DNA of 64,000 nucleotides from Bradyrhizobium ottawaense (lineage in GTDB: Bacteria > Pseudomonadota > Alphaproteobacteria > Rhizobiales > Xanthobacteraceae): assembly GCF_900099825.1 (NCBI RefSeq), contig NZ_LT629693.1, positions 2,987,001 through 3,051,000 on the forward strand. Reading direction: 5' to 3'. Of this stretch, positions 33,868 to 41,458 are shown one piece after another; position 1 is the stretch's first letter; the number at the start of each line of letters is the position of its first letter. The position numbers and the translations under genes were made by a program. The notes under the pieces were generated by a model that was not told the DNA's origin, searched no databases, and saw only the letters and a program-made list of their open reading frames with translations.

Positions 33868-34668
33868 TTAGCGCTTTTCGATCACCAGGCTCTGGACGGC
33901 GCGGCCGAAATAGCCGCGTTCGTCGGCCAGCCGTGCCATCGCCAGCCCCGCACCGTCAGGACCGATCCAGGATTCCGCGTCGAGCAGGATCCAGTCGCCG
34001 ACCGGCTGGCGCGCGAAATTGACCGTCAGGTCGGCGTTGAGAAACGTCCATTGCCGGAAATCCAGCACCGACGAGGTGCCGTTGGAGAAATCCGCGGCGA
34101 TCATCGCCCGCATCGCCTGCGAAATCGGCGCCCCCTCCACGATCGGCCGGTCGGCGCGATACCAGATCGCGCCCGGCCCCGGCACGCCGAATTTTCCGCG
34201 CGCCGCGCGCAGCGACATGCCGGTCACGAACGGGCTGGAGGAGAAATCAACATCCTCGACCGGCGACTGATCCGGCCCCGGCAGTTCGACCGGATGAATC
34301 ACGGCCTCGGGCGGCAACTCATTCGTCTGCACCTTGATCTTCAGCACGGTGGCAGCGACCACGACGACGCCGTTCGCCGATAGCCTGACGGCACAGAGCT
34401 GGATCTTGCGTCCCTCGCGCAAAACCTCGCTCTCGATCGTCAGCGGCGCCACCGGCACCGGGCGCATCAGATCGACGGTGACGCGCGCGATGCGCATCCC
34501 GGTCTGGGTCGGGATTTTCTCCGCCGCCCAGACCACCAGCGCCGCCGGCGGCGAGCCATGCTGCATGCTCGGGTCCCACGGCCCCGCGGCATTGGGGCTG
34601 GTGACGACATCGTTGCCGTCGACGCGAAAGATGGCGTCCATCAATGAGGGATCCTGCTGGCTGTCCAT
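33868..34668 (-). CDS. acyl-CoA thioesterase family protein (double hotdog)
   Basis: A 266-residue protein of the TesB-like thioesterase superfamily: two hotdog repeats, with MQHGSPPAALVVWAAEKI in the first and LDFRQWTFLNADLTVNFAR in the second, the latter matching the family's catalytic Asp/Thr/Gln region. It likely hydrolyses acyl-CoA. The ATG MDSQQDPSL is chosen because the upstream extension lacks homology-like character; another ATG lies nine codons in. It converges with the binding-protein gene. Confidence 0.85.
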   Translation of the reverse strand: MDSQQDPSLMDAIFRVDGNDVVTSPNAAGPWDPSMQHGSPPAALVVWAAEKIPTQTGMRIARVTVDLMRPVPVAPLTIESEVLREGRKIQLCAVRLSANGVVVVAATVLKIKVQTNELPPEAVIHPVELPGPDQSPVEDVDFSSSPFVTGMSLRAARGKFGVPGPGAIWYRADRPIVEGAPISQAMRAMIAADFSNGTSSVLDFRQWTFLNADLTVNFARQPVGDWILLDAESWIGPDGAGLAMARLADERGYFGRAVQSLVIEKR

Positions 34669-34772
34669 ATCGGCTTTTTGCCTGCTCGACCGGCGGGAGT
34701 CGAGGGCGCGGCGCGGGCCATCCCGTGCAGGGTGCGGGTGACGTATTCCGTGCAACGGAAGCGCGCATGACG

Positions 34773-34816
34773 TCAGATCAACGCCATGCCGCCATTCGGG
34801 ACGATGGCCTGCCCGG
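34773..34816 (-). pseudogene. C-terminal remnant of an SDR gene
   Basis: The minus-strand frame reads TGQAIVPNGGMALI then stop, matching the tail TGQTIVLNGGMAFI of the complete SDR gene at 36318. The DNA of the two tails is nearly the same over about 44 bases. Nothing of the rest of an SDR gene is present; the remnant abuts the stop of the DHFR-family gene. Confidence 0.65.
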
Positions 34817-35377
34817 TCAGGCGGCGGGCTCGTAGAACAGTACGACATTTCCATTGGCGAAGGGGCGCGATTTGGCGAGCTTCATCGGCAGCTTGCGCTG
34901 GACGCCTTCGAACAACGTCCGGCCCTGGCCTACGACGAGCGGATTGAGCACGATCTGGTATTCGTCGATCAATCCGGCCTCGGCCAATTGGGCGACGACG
35001 CTGCCGCTTCCCATCACCACGATATCGGCACCCGCCTGCTGCTTCAGCTTGCGGACTTCCGCGGTCAGGTCGCCCTTCAACAGCGTGGTGTTGTTCCAGG
35101 CCGCCTGCTCCAGCGTCGTGGAGCATACGAATTTCGGCAACGCATTGAGCCGCTCGGCGACAACAGGATTGCTTTGCAATGCAGCTTGTGTCGACCAGAA
35201 GCCCGCCATCAATTCGTAGGTTATCCGGCCGAACAGCAACTGGCCGCCGCCGCTGGCGTTCTCCTTCACGAAGGCCTGCCATTCCGGATCCTGCTTGTGG
35301 GCCCAGCTCATATCGCCGTTGGCGTCGGTGAAGTATCCGTCGAGCGACATCGCATTGTAGACAACCAGCTTTGGCAT
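34817..35377 (-). CDS. dihydrofolate reductase family (RibD C-terminal-like) protein
   Basis: A 186-residue reductase-fold protein. MPKLVVYNAMSLDGYFTDANGD is the N-terminal strand and loop, LLFGRITYELM near 48, and VVMGSGSVVAQLAEAGLIDEYQIVL near 125 is the NADPH-binding and RibD-C signature. Members (YyaP/YwjB-like) reduce unknown small molecules. It lies 49 bases behind the ArsR-SRPBCC gene on the same strand, so both are likely under the ArsR operator. Its stop codon touches an SDR remnant. Confidence 0.9.
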   Translation of the reverse strand: MPKLVVYNAMSLDGYFTDANGDMSWAHKQDPEWQAFVKENASGGGQLLFGRITYELMAGFWSTQAALQSNPVVAERLNALPKFVCSTTLEQAAWNNTTLLKGDLTAEVRKLKQQAGADIVVMGSGSVVAQLAEAGLIDEYQIVLNPLVVGQGRTLFEGVQRKLPMKLAKSRPFANGNVVLFYEPAA

Positions 35378-35426
35378 GTTCAGTCCCTATTCGAAATTGC
35401 GGTCGATCGTTCGCGCGCGTTACCGA

Positions 35427-36206
35427 TCACGTCACTTCGGGCAGATGCGCCTTGTCGCCCTCGAGCCAGCGCAGCGATCCCGGTGTCGTCAGCATCTCGC
35501 CGGATTCGAGCAGCGTCTTCAGTCCGGAGAGGATCATCGGCCAGCCGCCGTAGAGCTGGTCGTTGGCGCCTTCGCGCAATTGATCATGGGTGACCGTGAG
35601 GCGGCAGGAATCGCCGATGGGCACGATCTCCCAGGTTACCCGCGACGTGCCCTCGGCCTTGACGTCGTCACCCCAGACCGCGCGAAAGTTCTGCACCAGC
35701 CGGCGCGGCGGATCGACTTCCAGATTCTCGCCCTCGAAAATCAGGTTGCCATGGCCGCGACCCTCGTAGCGCGAACCCTTTGCCCAGTCCGATGTGACGA
35801 TGGCGCCGAACGTATATTTGCTGCGCATCTCGGTATCGGTAATGGCGTGCCAGAGACGCTCGGGCGTCGTCTTGATGTAGATTTCGAACACCTTCTCCAT
35901 CGTCTTCTCCAGTTCGCGCTTGAGGCCGCTCAGTCCGGCGGCCCACGGCTCGGCGTATTTGCTCACCCAGCGATCGTGGACGAGGCGGATCGGAACCGGG
36001 TTCAGAAAGTGCAGCTTCTCGCGGCCGCGCCGTTTGCTGACGACGAGGCTGGCCTCCTCCAGCACCTTGAGGTGTTTCATCACCCCAAAGCGTGTCATCG
36101 GCAGCCGCTCTTCCAGCGCGCTCAGCGTCTGTCCGTCTTGGCGGAACAGTTCGTCGAGTAGGCTTCGGCGGGTCGGGTCCGCGAGGGCCCTGAACACAGC
36201 ATCCAT
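35427..36206 (-). CDS. ArsR-type regulator fused to an SRPBCC (AHSA1) domain
   Basis: A 259-residue fusion. Residues 1-95 are an ArsR winged helix (FRALADPTRRSLLDELF, then MTRFGVMKHLKVLEEASLV); there is no metal-binding CxC. From about 103 an SRPBCC/AHSA1 domain begins (KVFEIYIKTTPERLWHAITD) and ends near VTHDQL and a LESGE helix. The SRPBCC pocket probably binds a hydrophobic ligand that controls DNA binding. A perfect inverted repeat lies 12 bases before the ATG. The DHFR-family gene follows as the likely target. Confidence 0.9.
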   Translation of the reverse strand: MDAVFRALADPTRRSLLDELFRQDGQTLSALEERLPMTRFGVMKHLKVLEEASLVVSKRRGREKLHFLNPVPIRLVHDRWVSKYAEPWAAGLSGLKRELEKTMEKVFEIYIKTTPERLWHAITDTEMRSKYTFGAIVTSDWAKGSRYEGRGHGNLIFEGENLEVDPPRRLVQNFRAVWGDDVKAEGTSRVTWEIVPIGDSCRLTVTHDQLREGANDQLYGGWPMILSGLKTLLESGEMLTTPGSLRWLEGDKAHLPEVT

Positions 36207-36217
36207 GCGTCAACCAT

Positions 36218-36237
36218 AGGTGACCATTTAGTCACCT
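36218..36237. promoter_or_regulatory. ArsR operator, perfect inverted repeat
   Basis: AGGTGAC and GTCACCT, perfect seven-base arms around CATTTA, lie 12 bases upstream of the ArsR-SRPBCC start codon. The position is what an autorepressor needs. Confidence 0.65.
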
Positions 36238-36317
36238 GTCAAGGGGAGCTGCGCCCGTCGCGCTGAGAGACCTGTCAGCCCTTCCCGGTTACCGCAGGAT
36301 TCACAGGAGTGACGCTC

Positions 36318-37055
36318 TCAAATGAACGCCATGCCGCCATTGAGAACGATGGTCTGCCCGGTCATGTAGTCGTTGCCCAGCACCATGGTGACGGCGTGCG
36401 CCACTTCGGCTGTATGCCCCATGCGGCCGAGCGGGATGTTGCGCGCCAGATCGGTCCGCCCGCGCATCATGTCGGTTTCGATCAGCGACGGCGCGACCGA
36501 ATTGACGGTGATGCCTTCCTTCACCAGCCGCGCCGCATAGCCGCGCGTCAGCCCCTCCATGCCGGCCTTGGAGGCATTGTAGTGCGGGCCGATGGCGCCG
36601 GCGCCGCGCGCCGCCCCCGAGGTGATGTTGACGATGCGGCCCCATTTTCGCGCCCGCATCGCCGGCAGCACCGCCTGCGTGCACAGGAACGCCGATTTCA
36701 GGTTGACCAGGATGGTGCGATCGAAATCGTCCTCGGTCAGCTCATCGACGCCGCGCACGATGGCGATCCCGGCATTGTTGACGAGAATGTCGACCGGACC
36801 GAGCGACGCCGCGACCTGTTCGACCATTTTGGTCACGGCCGCCGCCTGCGAGACATCGGCCGCGACCGCCATCGCGCGGCCTCCCTTGGCCGTGATGGCG
36901 GCGACAACGGCATCGGCGTCTTGCGCGCGTTCGCGATAGTTGACCGCAACCGCAGCACCGGCATCCGCGAGCGCCGCCGCGACCGCAGCCCCGATGCCGC
37001 GAGAACCACCCGTCACCAGCGCGACATGCCCGCGAAGATCCTGCCCTGATGCCAT
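36318..37055 (-). CDS. SDR family oxidoreductase (FabG-like)
   Basis: A 245-residue classical SDR: TGGSRGIG (15-22) for NAD(P), NNAGIAI near 93, Ser in NITSGAARG, catalytic HYNASKAG with Tyr and Lys four apart near 156-160, and a C-terminal MTGQTIVLNGGMAFI. It could be a 3-oxoacyl-ACP reductase or a sugar/alcohol dehydrogenase; substrate is not evident. It is separated from the ArsR-SRPBCC gene by about 110 bases. Confidence 0.92.
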   Translation of the reverse strand: MASGQDLRGHVALVTGGSRGIGAAVAAALADAGAAVAVNYRERAQDADAVVAAITAKGGRAMAVAADVSQAAAVTKMVEQVAASLGPVDILVNNAGIAIVRGVDELTEDDFDRTILVNLKSAFLCTQAVLPAMRARKWGRIVNITSGAARGAGAIGPHYNASKAGMEGLTRGYAARLVKEGITVNSVAPSLIETDMMRGRTDLARNIPLGRMGHTAEVAHAVTMVLGNDYMTGQTIVLNGGMAFI

Positions 37056-37170
37056 CGATCCAACCTCGCCCGCCGTGAAAGACGGACGCGACTATATCAT
37101 CGCGGACATGCTGGAGTCGAAGCACGGACTATGTGAAAACTCGGCGAGAATTGGCAAAGCGGGACAACAG

Positions 37171-37677
37171 ATGAAGCTCTACATGTTCTACGTCGGCGGC
37201 AACTGCGGCAACTCGAATGTCGAGTTGCACGACGTGCGCTTTTCGATCGGCGAGACGCCGGAGGATTGCCACGACGATCTGCGCAAGCAGTGGTGGGGCG
37301 ATCCCAAGAGCCTGCATCTGGATTGCTGGGGCGCGGTCGAGCAGGCCGACGGGTTCGATATCGCGCTGACAGAGCACGCTCCGCACGACGGCGGCGACAA
37401 ACTGTTCTTCGTCAATCTCGGCGGGTACGACGCGCGCGAATTCAGCGAGCTGCATCGCAACGTCCTGCTGGTGGCGTCCGATGCGAAGGCCGCGAAGGCC
37501 AAGGCGCTGAGCCAGATCAAAAGCTGGTCGCTGCCGCACAAGGATAGTCTGTTCGAGGTCGAGAAGGCGATCGACGTCACCGCGCAACTGCAGGCTTGCG
37601 GATATTCCCTGAGCCTGAAGCCGGCGACGGAGGAAAAACCGTTCACCTTCGTCTGCGATTATCTGCCGATCGCGTGA
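37171..37677 (+). CDS. DUF1543 domain protein
   Basis: A 168-residue soluble protein. MKLYMFYVGGNCGNSNVELHD at the N-terminus is characteristic of DUF1543, with KLFFVNLGGYDAREFSELH in the middle matching the second half of the domain duplication. Function unknown. It diverges from the SDR gene and has no clear operon partner. Confidence 0.88.
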   Translation: MKLYMFYVGGNCGNSNVELHDVRFSIGETPEDCHDDLRKQWWGDPKSLHLDCWGAVEQADGFDIALTEHAPHDGGDKLFFVNLGGYDAREFSELHRNVLLVASDAKAAKAKALSQIKSWSLPHKDSLFEVEKAIDVTAQLQACGYSLSLKPATEEKPFTFVCDYLPIA

Positions 37678-37721
37678 AGCATTTCCCCGGATCGCGCATG
37701 GCAGATCCGGGGTCTGCTCTT

Positions 37722-37774
37722 TTGTTTGACGCGTTTTCTTGACGCGAACCGGTATCCGCTTCGCTCAAAACGCT
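37722..37774. repeat. intergenic repeat, family C copy 1 (short)
   Basis: TTTGACGCGTTTTCTTGACG then GCGAACCGGTATCC, followed by AAAACGCT. The same core occurs at 59641-59720. It lies between the DUF1543 gene and the convergent nitronate monooxygenase gene. Confidence 0.7.
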
Positions 37775-37780
37775 ATGGCA

Positions 37781-38749
37781 TCACAGCGGCGGGTCGATCG
37801 CCTCGTCGTACTCTTTCTTGAACCGCGCGATCAGCTCGGCCGCGGGCAATATCTTGGCGACGCTGCCGACGCCCTGGCCGGAGCCCCAGATTTCCTTCCA
37901 GGCCTTCGGCTTGGCCCGTTCGCCCGACGCGTCGGTGCCGAAGCTCATTTTCGACGGATCGGAGGTCGGAAGATTGTCCGGGTCCATGCCGGCCGCGACG
38001 ATCGACGGCTTGAGGTAATTGCCGTGCACGCCGGTGAACAGGTTCGAATAGACGATGTCTTCGGCGCCCGAGGCCGTGATCATCTGCTTGTAGCCCTCGA
38101 CCGCATTGGCCTCCTTGGTGGCGATGAAGGCGGAGCCGATATAGGCGAAGTCGGCACCCAAGACCCGCGCGGCGCGGATGGCGCGGCCGTTCGCAATCGC
38201 GCCCGACAGCGCGATCGGGCCGTCGAACCAGGCCCGCGTCTCGGCCACGAAGGCGAGTGGCGAAATCTCGCCGGCATGGCCGCCGGCACCCGCGGAGACC
38301 AGCACCAGCCCGTCGGCGCCCTTCTCGACCGCCTTGTGCGCAAATTTCTGGTTGATCACGTCATGGAATACGACGCAGCCCCAGCCATGCGCCGCCTGGT
38401 TGAGTTCTTCGCGCGCGCCGAGCGAGGTGATCATCATCGGCACCTTGTGCTTCTCGCAAAGCGCCAGATCCTGATCGAGGCGGTTGTTCGACTTGTGCAC
38501 GATCTGGTTGACCGCGAACGGCGCCGACGGCCGCTCGGGATGCGCCCTGTCATAGGCGGCGAGTTCTTCCTTGATCCTCGCCAGCCATTCGTCGAGCAGC
38601 GCCGGCGGCCGCGCGTTCAGCGCCGGAAACGATCCGACCACCCCGGCCTTGCATTGCGCGATCACGAGATCGGGCACCGAGATGATGAACAGCGGTGCTG
38701 CGATCACGGGTAACGACAGGCGGCCCTTGAACAAGGCAGGCATGGACAT
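37781..38749 (-). CDS. nitronate monooxygenase family flavoprotein, second paralogue
   Basis: A 322-residue TIM-barrel FMN protein with LSLPVIAAPLFIIS, the loop GADGLVLVSAGAGGHAGEISP, and the FMN-binding stretch IALSGAIANGRAIRAARVLG. It is close in length and motif order to the protein encoded at 22.5-23.4 kb, but the catalytic-loop neighbourhood differs (GHAGEISP against GQTGWLNP). It probably oxidises a nitronate or acts as a quinone reductase. It is convergent with the DUF1543 gene. Confidence 0.9.
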   Translation of the reverse strand: MSMPALFKGRLSLPVIAAPLFIISVPDLVIAQCKAGVVGSFPALNARPPALLDEWLARIKEELAAYDRAHPERPSAPFAVNQIVHKSNNRLDQDLALCEKHKVPMMITSLGAREELNQAAHGWGCVVFHDVINQKFAHKAVEKGADGLVLVSAGAGGHAGEISPLAFVAETRAWFDGPIALSGAIANGRAIRAARVLGADFAYIGSAFIATKEANAVEGYKQMITASGAEDIVYSNLFTGVHGNYLKPSIVAAGMDPDNLPTSDPSKMSFGTDASGERAKPKAWKEIWGSGQGVGSVAKILPAAELIARFKKEYDEAIDPPL

Positions 38750-38906
38750 TCGAAGCGATCCTTATGGGTTTCGACAAGCGTAAGGCACCGTCCGGCGATG
38801 GATGCCGGGCGTCATACCAACAAGGCAATCTTTCCAGTGTCAAGTATTGCGTCTTGGCGCTGGCGCGGGATGACACTTCGTGGCCCATTCCGCCCTCCGG
38901 ATCAGG

Positions 38907-39506
38907 CTACTGGCAGAGCGCCCGGATCACGTAATTTTCGGTCTTGCAGTCGCCCGGCTCGCGCTGGCGGCCGGGAATGAACACTTTCGGCGAGCATTTC
39001 TCGGCGGCGTCGGTGTCGAGGCTCTTGCCTTCCTTGTAGCCCTTGCTCTGGCAGAGCTTGTCGGCGCCCGCCTTGCAGTCCGGCGCGCCGTTGGCGGCGA
39101 CCACGCAGGCCGCCCGTCCCTTCACCATGGTCGACGGCTTCGCGATGTTGGTCAGGCCGTCGCCGGCATCCTTTGCAGCATCCTTGGCGCGCGCGTTGAG
39201 GTCGTCGATGGTCTCGCCGGGGCTCTTGATCGTGGGCAGCAACGATTTGGATTTCTCGAACAGTTTTCCAATTTCGTTGATCAGGCCGGGATTTTCAGCG
39301 GGCGCCGCCGGCTGAGGCTCGATCTGCTGCGGCGCGCCTTGGGCGGGCAGCGGTTGCTGCGCCGGCGACTGCAGGCCGAGCGAGGCAGGCGGCGCGGCCT
39401 GCGGCCAGGCGGCGCGAGGGGCGAGCGCGAACAGCGACAGCGCAAGGGCTGACGTCGCGATCCGGATCACGCAGAGCTGCATCAGATGGCCGATTCGATC
39501 GGGCAT
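38907..39506 (-). CDS. exported Ala/Pro-rich protein with C-terminal Cys domain
   Basis: About 199 residues with a signal peptide (core IATSALALSLFALAP), a Gln/Pro/Ala linker, a helix-rich part (PGLINEIGKLFEKSKSLLP), and a C-terminal domain with six Cys between about 145 and 198 (AACVVA, PDCKAG, KLCQSKGY, KCSPKVF, GDCKTENY, ALCQ). Paired disulfides are likely. I do not recognise a named family. The start could also be the ATG eight codons further in (MQLCVIR). Confidence 0.72.
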   Translation of the reverse strand: MPDRIGHLMQLCVIRIATSALALSLFALAPRAAWPQAAPPASLGLQSPAQQPLPAQGAPQQIEPQPAAPAENPGLINEIGKLFEKSKSLLPTIKSPGETIDDLNARAKDAAKDAGDGLTNIAKPSTMVKGRAACVVAANGAPDCKAGADKLCQSKGYKEGKSLDTDAAEKCSPKVFIPGRQREPGDCKTENYVIRALCQ

Positions 39507-39566
39507 GTCGGGAAGCGTAACCTGAAGGCCACGTAACTTGAAGCCTTGCCCGGGCAAAGCCCTGCG

Positions 39567-40148
39567 TCAGATGAGCCGGAATGCAATATAGAAGCCGAGC
39601 ACCAGCACCGCGGCGCCGAGGCCGACCCACAGTCCGAGCCGCTTTTCGAGTTCCGCCCGGATCACGTCGCCGTAGCGGTTGAGCAGGACCGCGACCACGA
39701 AGAAGCGGCCGCCGCGCGCGACGATCGAGCACAGGACGAACAGCCAGATGTTGTAGCCGGCAAAGCCCGAGGTGATGGTCACGAGCTTGTAGGGAATCGG
39801 CGTCAGGCCTTTGACCAGGATGATCACCGCGCCCCATTCGGCATAGGAGGCGCGAAAGGCTTCGACCTTGCCGCTCAGGCCATAGAGCTCGATCAGCCAG
39901 TGCCCGATCGAGTCGTAGAGCAGCGCGCCGATCGCGTATCCGAGCAGGCCGCCGGCGACGGAGGCGACCGTGCACACCGCGGCGAACCACCATGCCCGCT
40001 TCGGCCGGGCCAGCGACATCGGCAGCAGCATGATATCGGGCGGCACCGGGAAAAAGGAGCTTTCCGCAAAGGATACTGCGGCCAGTATCCAGAGCGCGTA
40101 GGGCTTGTCGGCGGCGCCGATGCACCAGTCGTATATTCGTCTCAGCAT
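39567..40148 (-). CDS. YqaA/DedA-like (VTT domain) membrane protein
   Basis: A 193-residue protein with four to five membrane segments. SFAESSFFPVPPDIMLLPM near 24-42 and the Gly-rich KGLTPIPYKLVTITSGFAG near 115-133 are the YqaA/SNARE-associated VTT domain signature. Members handle lipid flipping or ion coupling. The ATG MLRRIYDW fits the family length; the frame extends much further upstream only as shadow. Confidence 0.9.
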   Translation of the reverse strand: MLRRIYDWCIGAADKPYALWILAAVSFAESSFFPVPPDIMLLPMSLARPKRAWWFAAVCTVASVAGGLLGYAIGALLYDSIGHWLIELYGLSGKVEAFRASYAEWGAVIILVKGLTPIPYKLVTITSGFAGYNIWLFVLCSIVARGGRFFVVAVLLNRYGDVIRAELEKRLGLWVGLGAAVLVLGFYIAFRLI

Positions 40149-40210
40149 GGCCGCATGAACCACCATGGCGCGGATTTGTCCATGCCGGGAAAAAGGGGTT
40201 TTTGGGGCCC

Positions 40211-40651
40211 CTAATGCCGCTTGCGGAGACCGCGGGCCTCCAGCGCGACAATTCGTCGCCGCGCCGCGGGCTGGGCGGTGGCGTCGTTCGCAACGGCCTT
40301 GGACAATTCCTTGGATATGTCTTGGCGCAGCTTCCTCGCCGACTTCGGCAGCTTCTCGGCGATCCCCTGCAGGCGCTCGCGCCGTTCCATCTCGCGCCAG
40401 ACGTCCTCCGGCTTGACGCCGGCGGAGGCCCACAGAACGGTCAGGTTGTAGAGCAGGTCGGCACTCTCGCGAACCACGGCAGGGGCGTCGCCGTTGACGG
40501 CGTCGATCACGACCTCGATGGCTTCCTCGGCGAGCTTCTTGGCCATCTTGGACGGGCCGCGCTGAAACAGCCGTGCCGTGCGCGACGTCGCCGGGTCGAG
40601 ATCCCGGGCCGCAAGCACCGCCTGATACAGCCGTTCGAGCGAATCACTCAT
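40211..40651 (-). CDS. phosphoribosyl-ATP diphosphatase (HisE)-like protein
   Basis: A 146-residue MazG/PRA-PH-type protein. PSKMAKKLAEEAIEVVIDAVNG and VVRESADLLYNLTVLWASAG carry the EExxE...ExxD acidic motif that binds metal in HisE. The C-terminal 40 residues are an extra basic tail. No other his genes are nearby, so it may be a second HisE copy or a related nucleotide pyrophosphatase. Confidence 0.85.
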   Translation of the reverse strand: MSDSLERLYQAVLAARDLDPATSRTARLFQRGPSKMAKKLAEEAIEVVIDAVNGDAPAVVRESADLLYNLTVLWASAGVKPEDVWREMERRERLQGIAEKLPKSARKLRQDISKELSKAVANDATAQPAARRRIVALEARGLRKRH

Positions 40652-40707
40652 CCTTCGAGCCTAATTGAAAGCCGTGGCCGGCGTGTTAACGGCCGGCTCG
40701 ACAACCC

Positions 40708-40741
40708 AAAAAAAAAGCCACCGGCTGGTTAAGCCGGTGGC
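40708..40741 (-). terminator. strong rho-independent terminator of the Gly/Tyr-rich gene
   Basis: A perfect 10-base stem (GCCACCGGCT/AGCCGGTGGC) with a five-base loop is followed on the minus strand by nine Ts. It lies 24 bases past the minus-strand stop codon. Confidence 0.9.
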
Positions 40742-40764
40742 TCCATTTTCATGAAAAGTCGCGA

Positions 40765-41202
40765 CTACCAGCTGGCGAGCGGATGGCCGCGATAGTGCGG
40801 CACGCCCGAGTAACGACCACCGTAACCACCGTAACCACCGTAATACGGGCCGCCACCATAGTAGGCCGGTCCGCCGCCGTAATAGGCCGGCGGGGCGTCG
40901 TAGTAGCCGTAACTGTCATAATAGTCGCGGCGGTTCTGGCTGGCCGCAATCGCAATACCCGTGCCGACGATGCCGGCAAAGGCCGCGGCTGCCGCGGCAC
41001 CGCCGCCTCCGCGATAATAGCGGCGACGGGCGCTGATATCGGTTGCGCCGCTGGTGCCGCTGGTTGCCGTTATGCCGTTGCCTTTCGGCGCCGAGCTGGC
41101 GAACGCCATCGACGGCTCGACCGCCGTCAGCGCTACCGCCATCACCGTCGCCACTGCGCCGGCGCGGCCCATCAATGAAAACACACCTTTTCGCGCAAAC
41201 AT
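40765..41202 (-). CDS. exported Gly/Tyr-rich protein
   Basis: A 145-residue protein with GGAGGG seven bases upstream of its ATG. A signal peptide ends near FASSA (about 37); an Ala/Gly hydrophobic stretch (AAAAAAFAGIVGTGIAIAA, about 72-90) may insert into membrane; the last 50 residues are Tyr/Gly/Pro repeats (AYYGGGP, PYYGGYGGYGG). The repeat tail suggests a surface or envelope structural role, which is only inference. The longer frame upstream lacks a ribosome site. Confidence 0.75.
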   Translation of the reverse strand: MFARKGVFSLMGRAGAVATVMAVALTAVEPSMAFASSAPKGNGITATSGTSGATDISARRRYYRGGGGAAAAAAFAGIVGTGIAIAASQNRRDYYDSYGYYDAPPAYYGGGPAYYGGGPYYGGYGGYGGRYSGVPHYRGHPLASW

Positions 41203-41458
41203 CTCAATACCCTCCGTGGTCGCGTGGCCTGACAGGCCCTGGATGACTAACCACCGAGCGCACTTTAGGTTCCCCAATCCGAATGCAGGCTGAACGATCT
41301 CTGGCGAAATCGTGGCAGTCATCGACCATTCAGAATGGATGCGGCACAATGCCCGTGTTTCCGGCTTGTATTGCCGTGCGCGGTGTCATGAAACAGGTGT
41401 CATGAAACGGACATCGCCGGCGCGGCAACTTGTCCCATCTCCTGCTGACGTAAGCCCC

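Noticed and set aside
33858..33885. TAGCGCTTAGCGTTTAGCGCTTTT as a terminator
   Set aside because: The pairing is weak and lies over the two convergent stop codons; the T-run is short and interrupted, so I did not call it.
34669..34772. A possible small gene between the thioesterase and the SDR remnant
   Set aside because: No ORF with a start, ribosome site and coding pattern was found; only the SDR tail is interpretable.
40800..40920. Short GTAACCACC and YYGGG-type direct repeats that might look like a CRISPR or tandem array
   Set aside because: They are codons of the Gly/Tyr-rich C-terminal tail of a protein gene and have no spacer structure.
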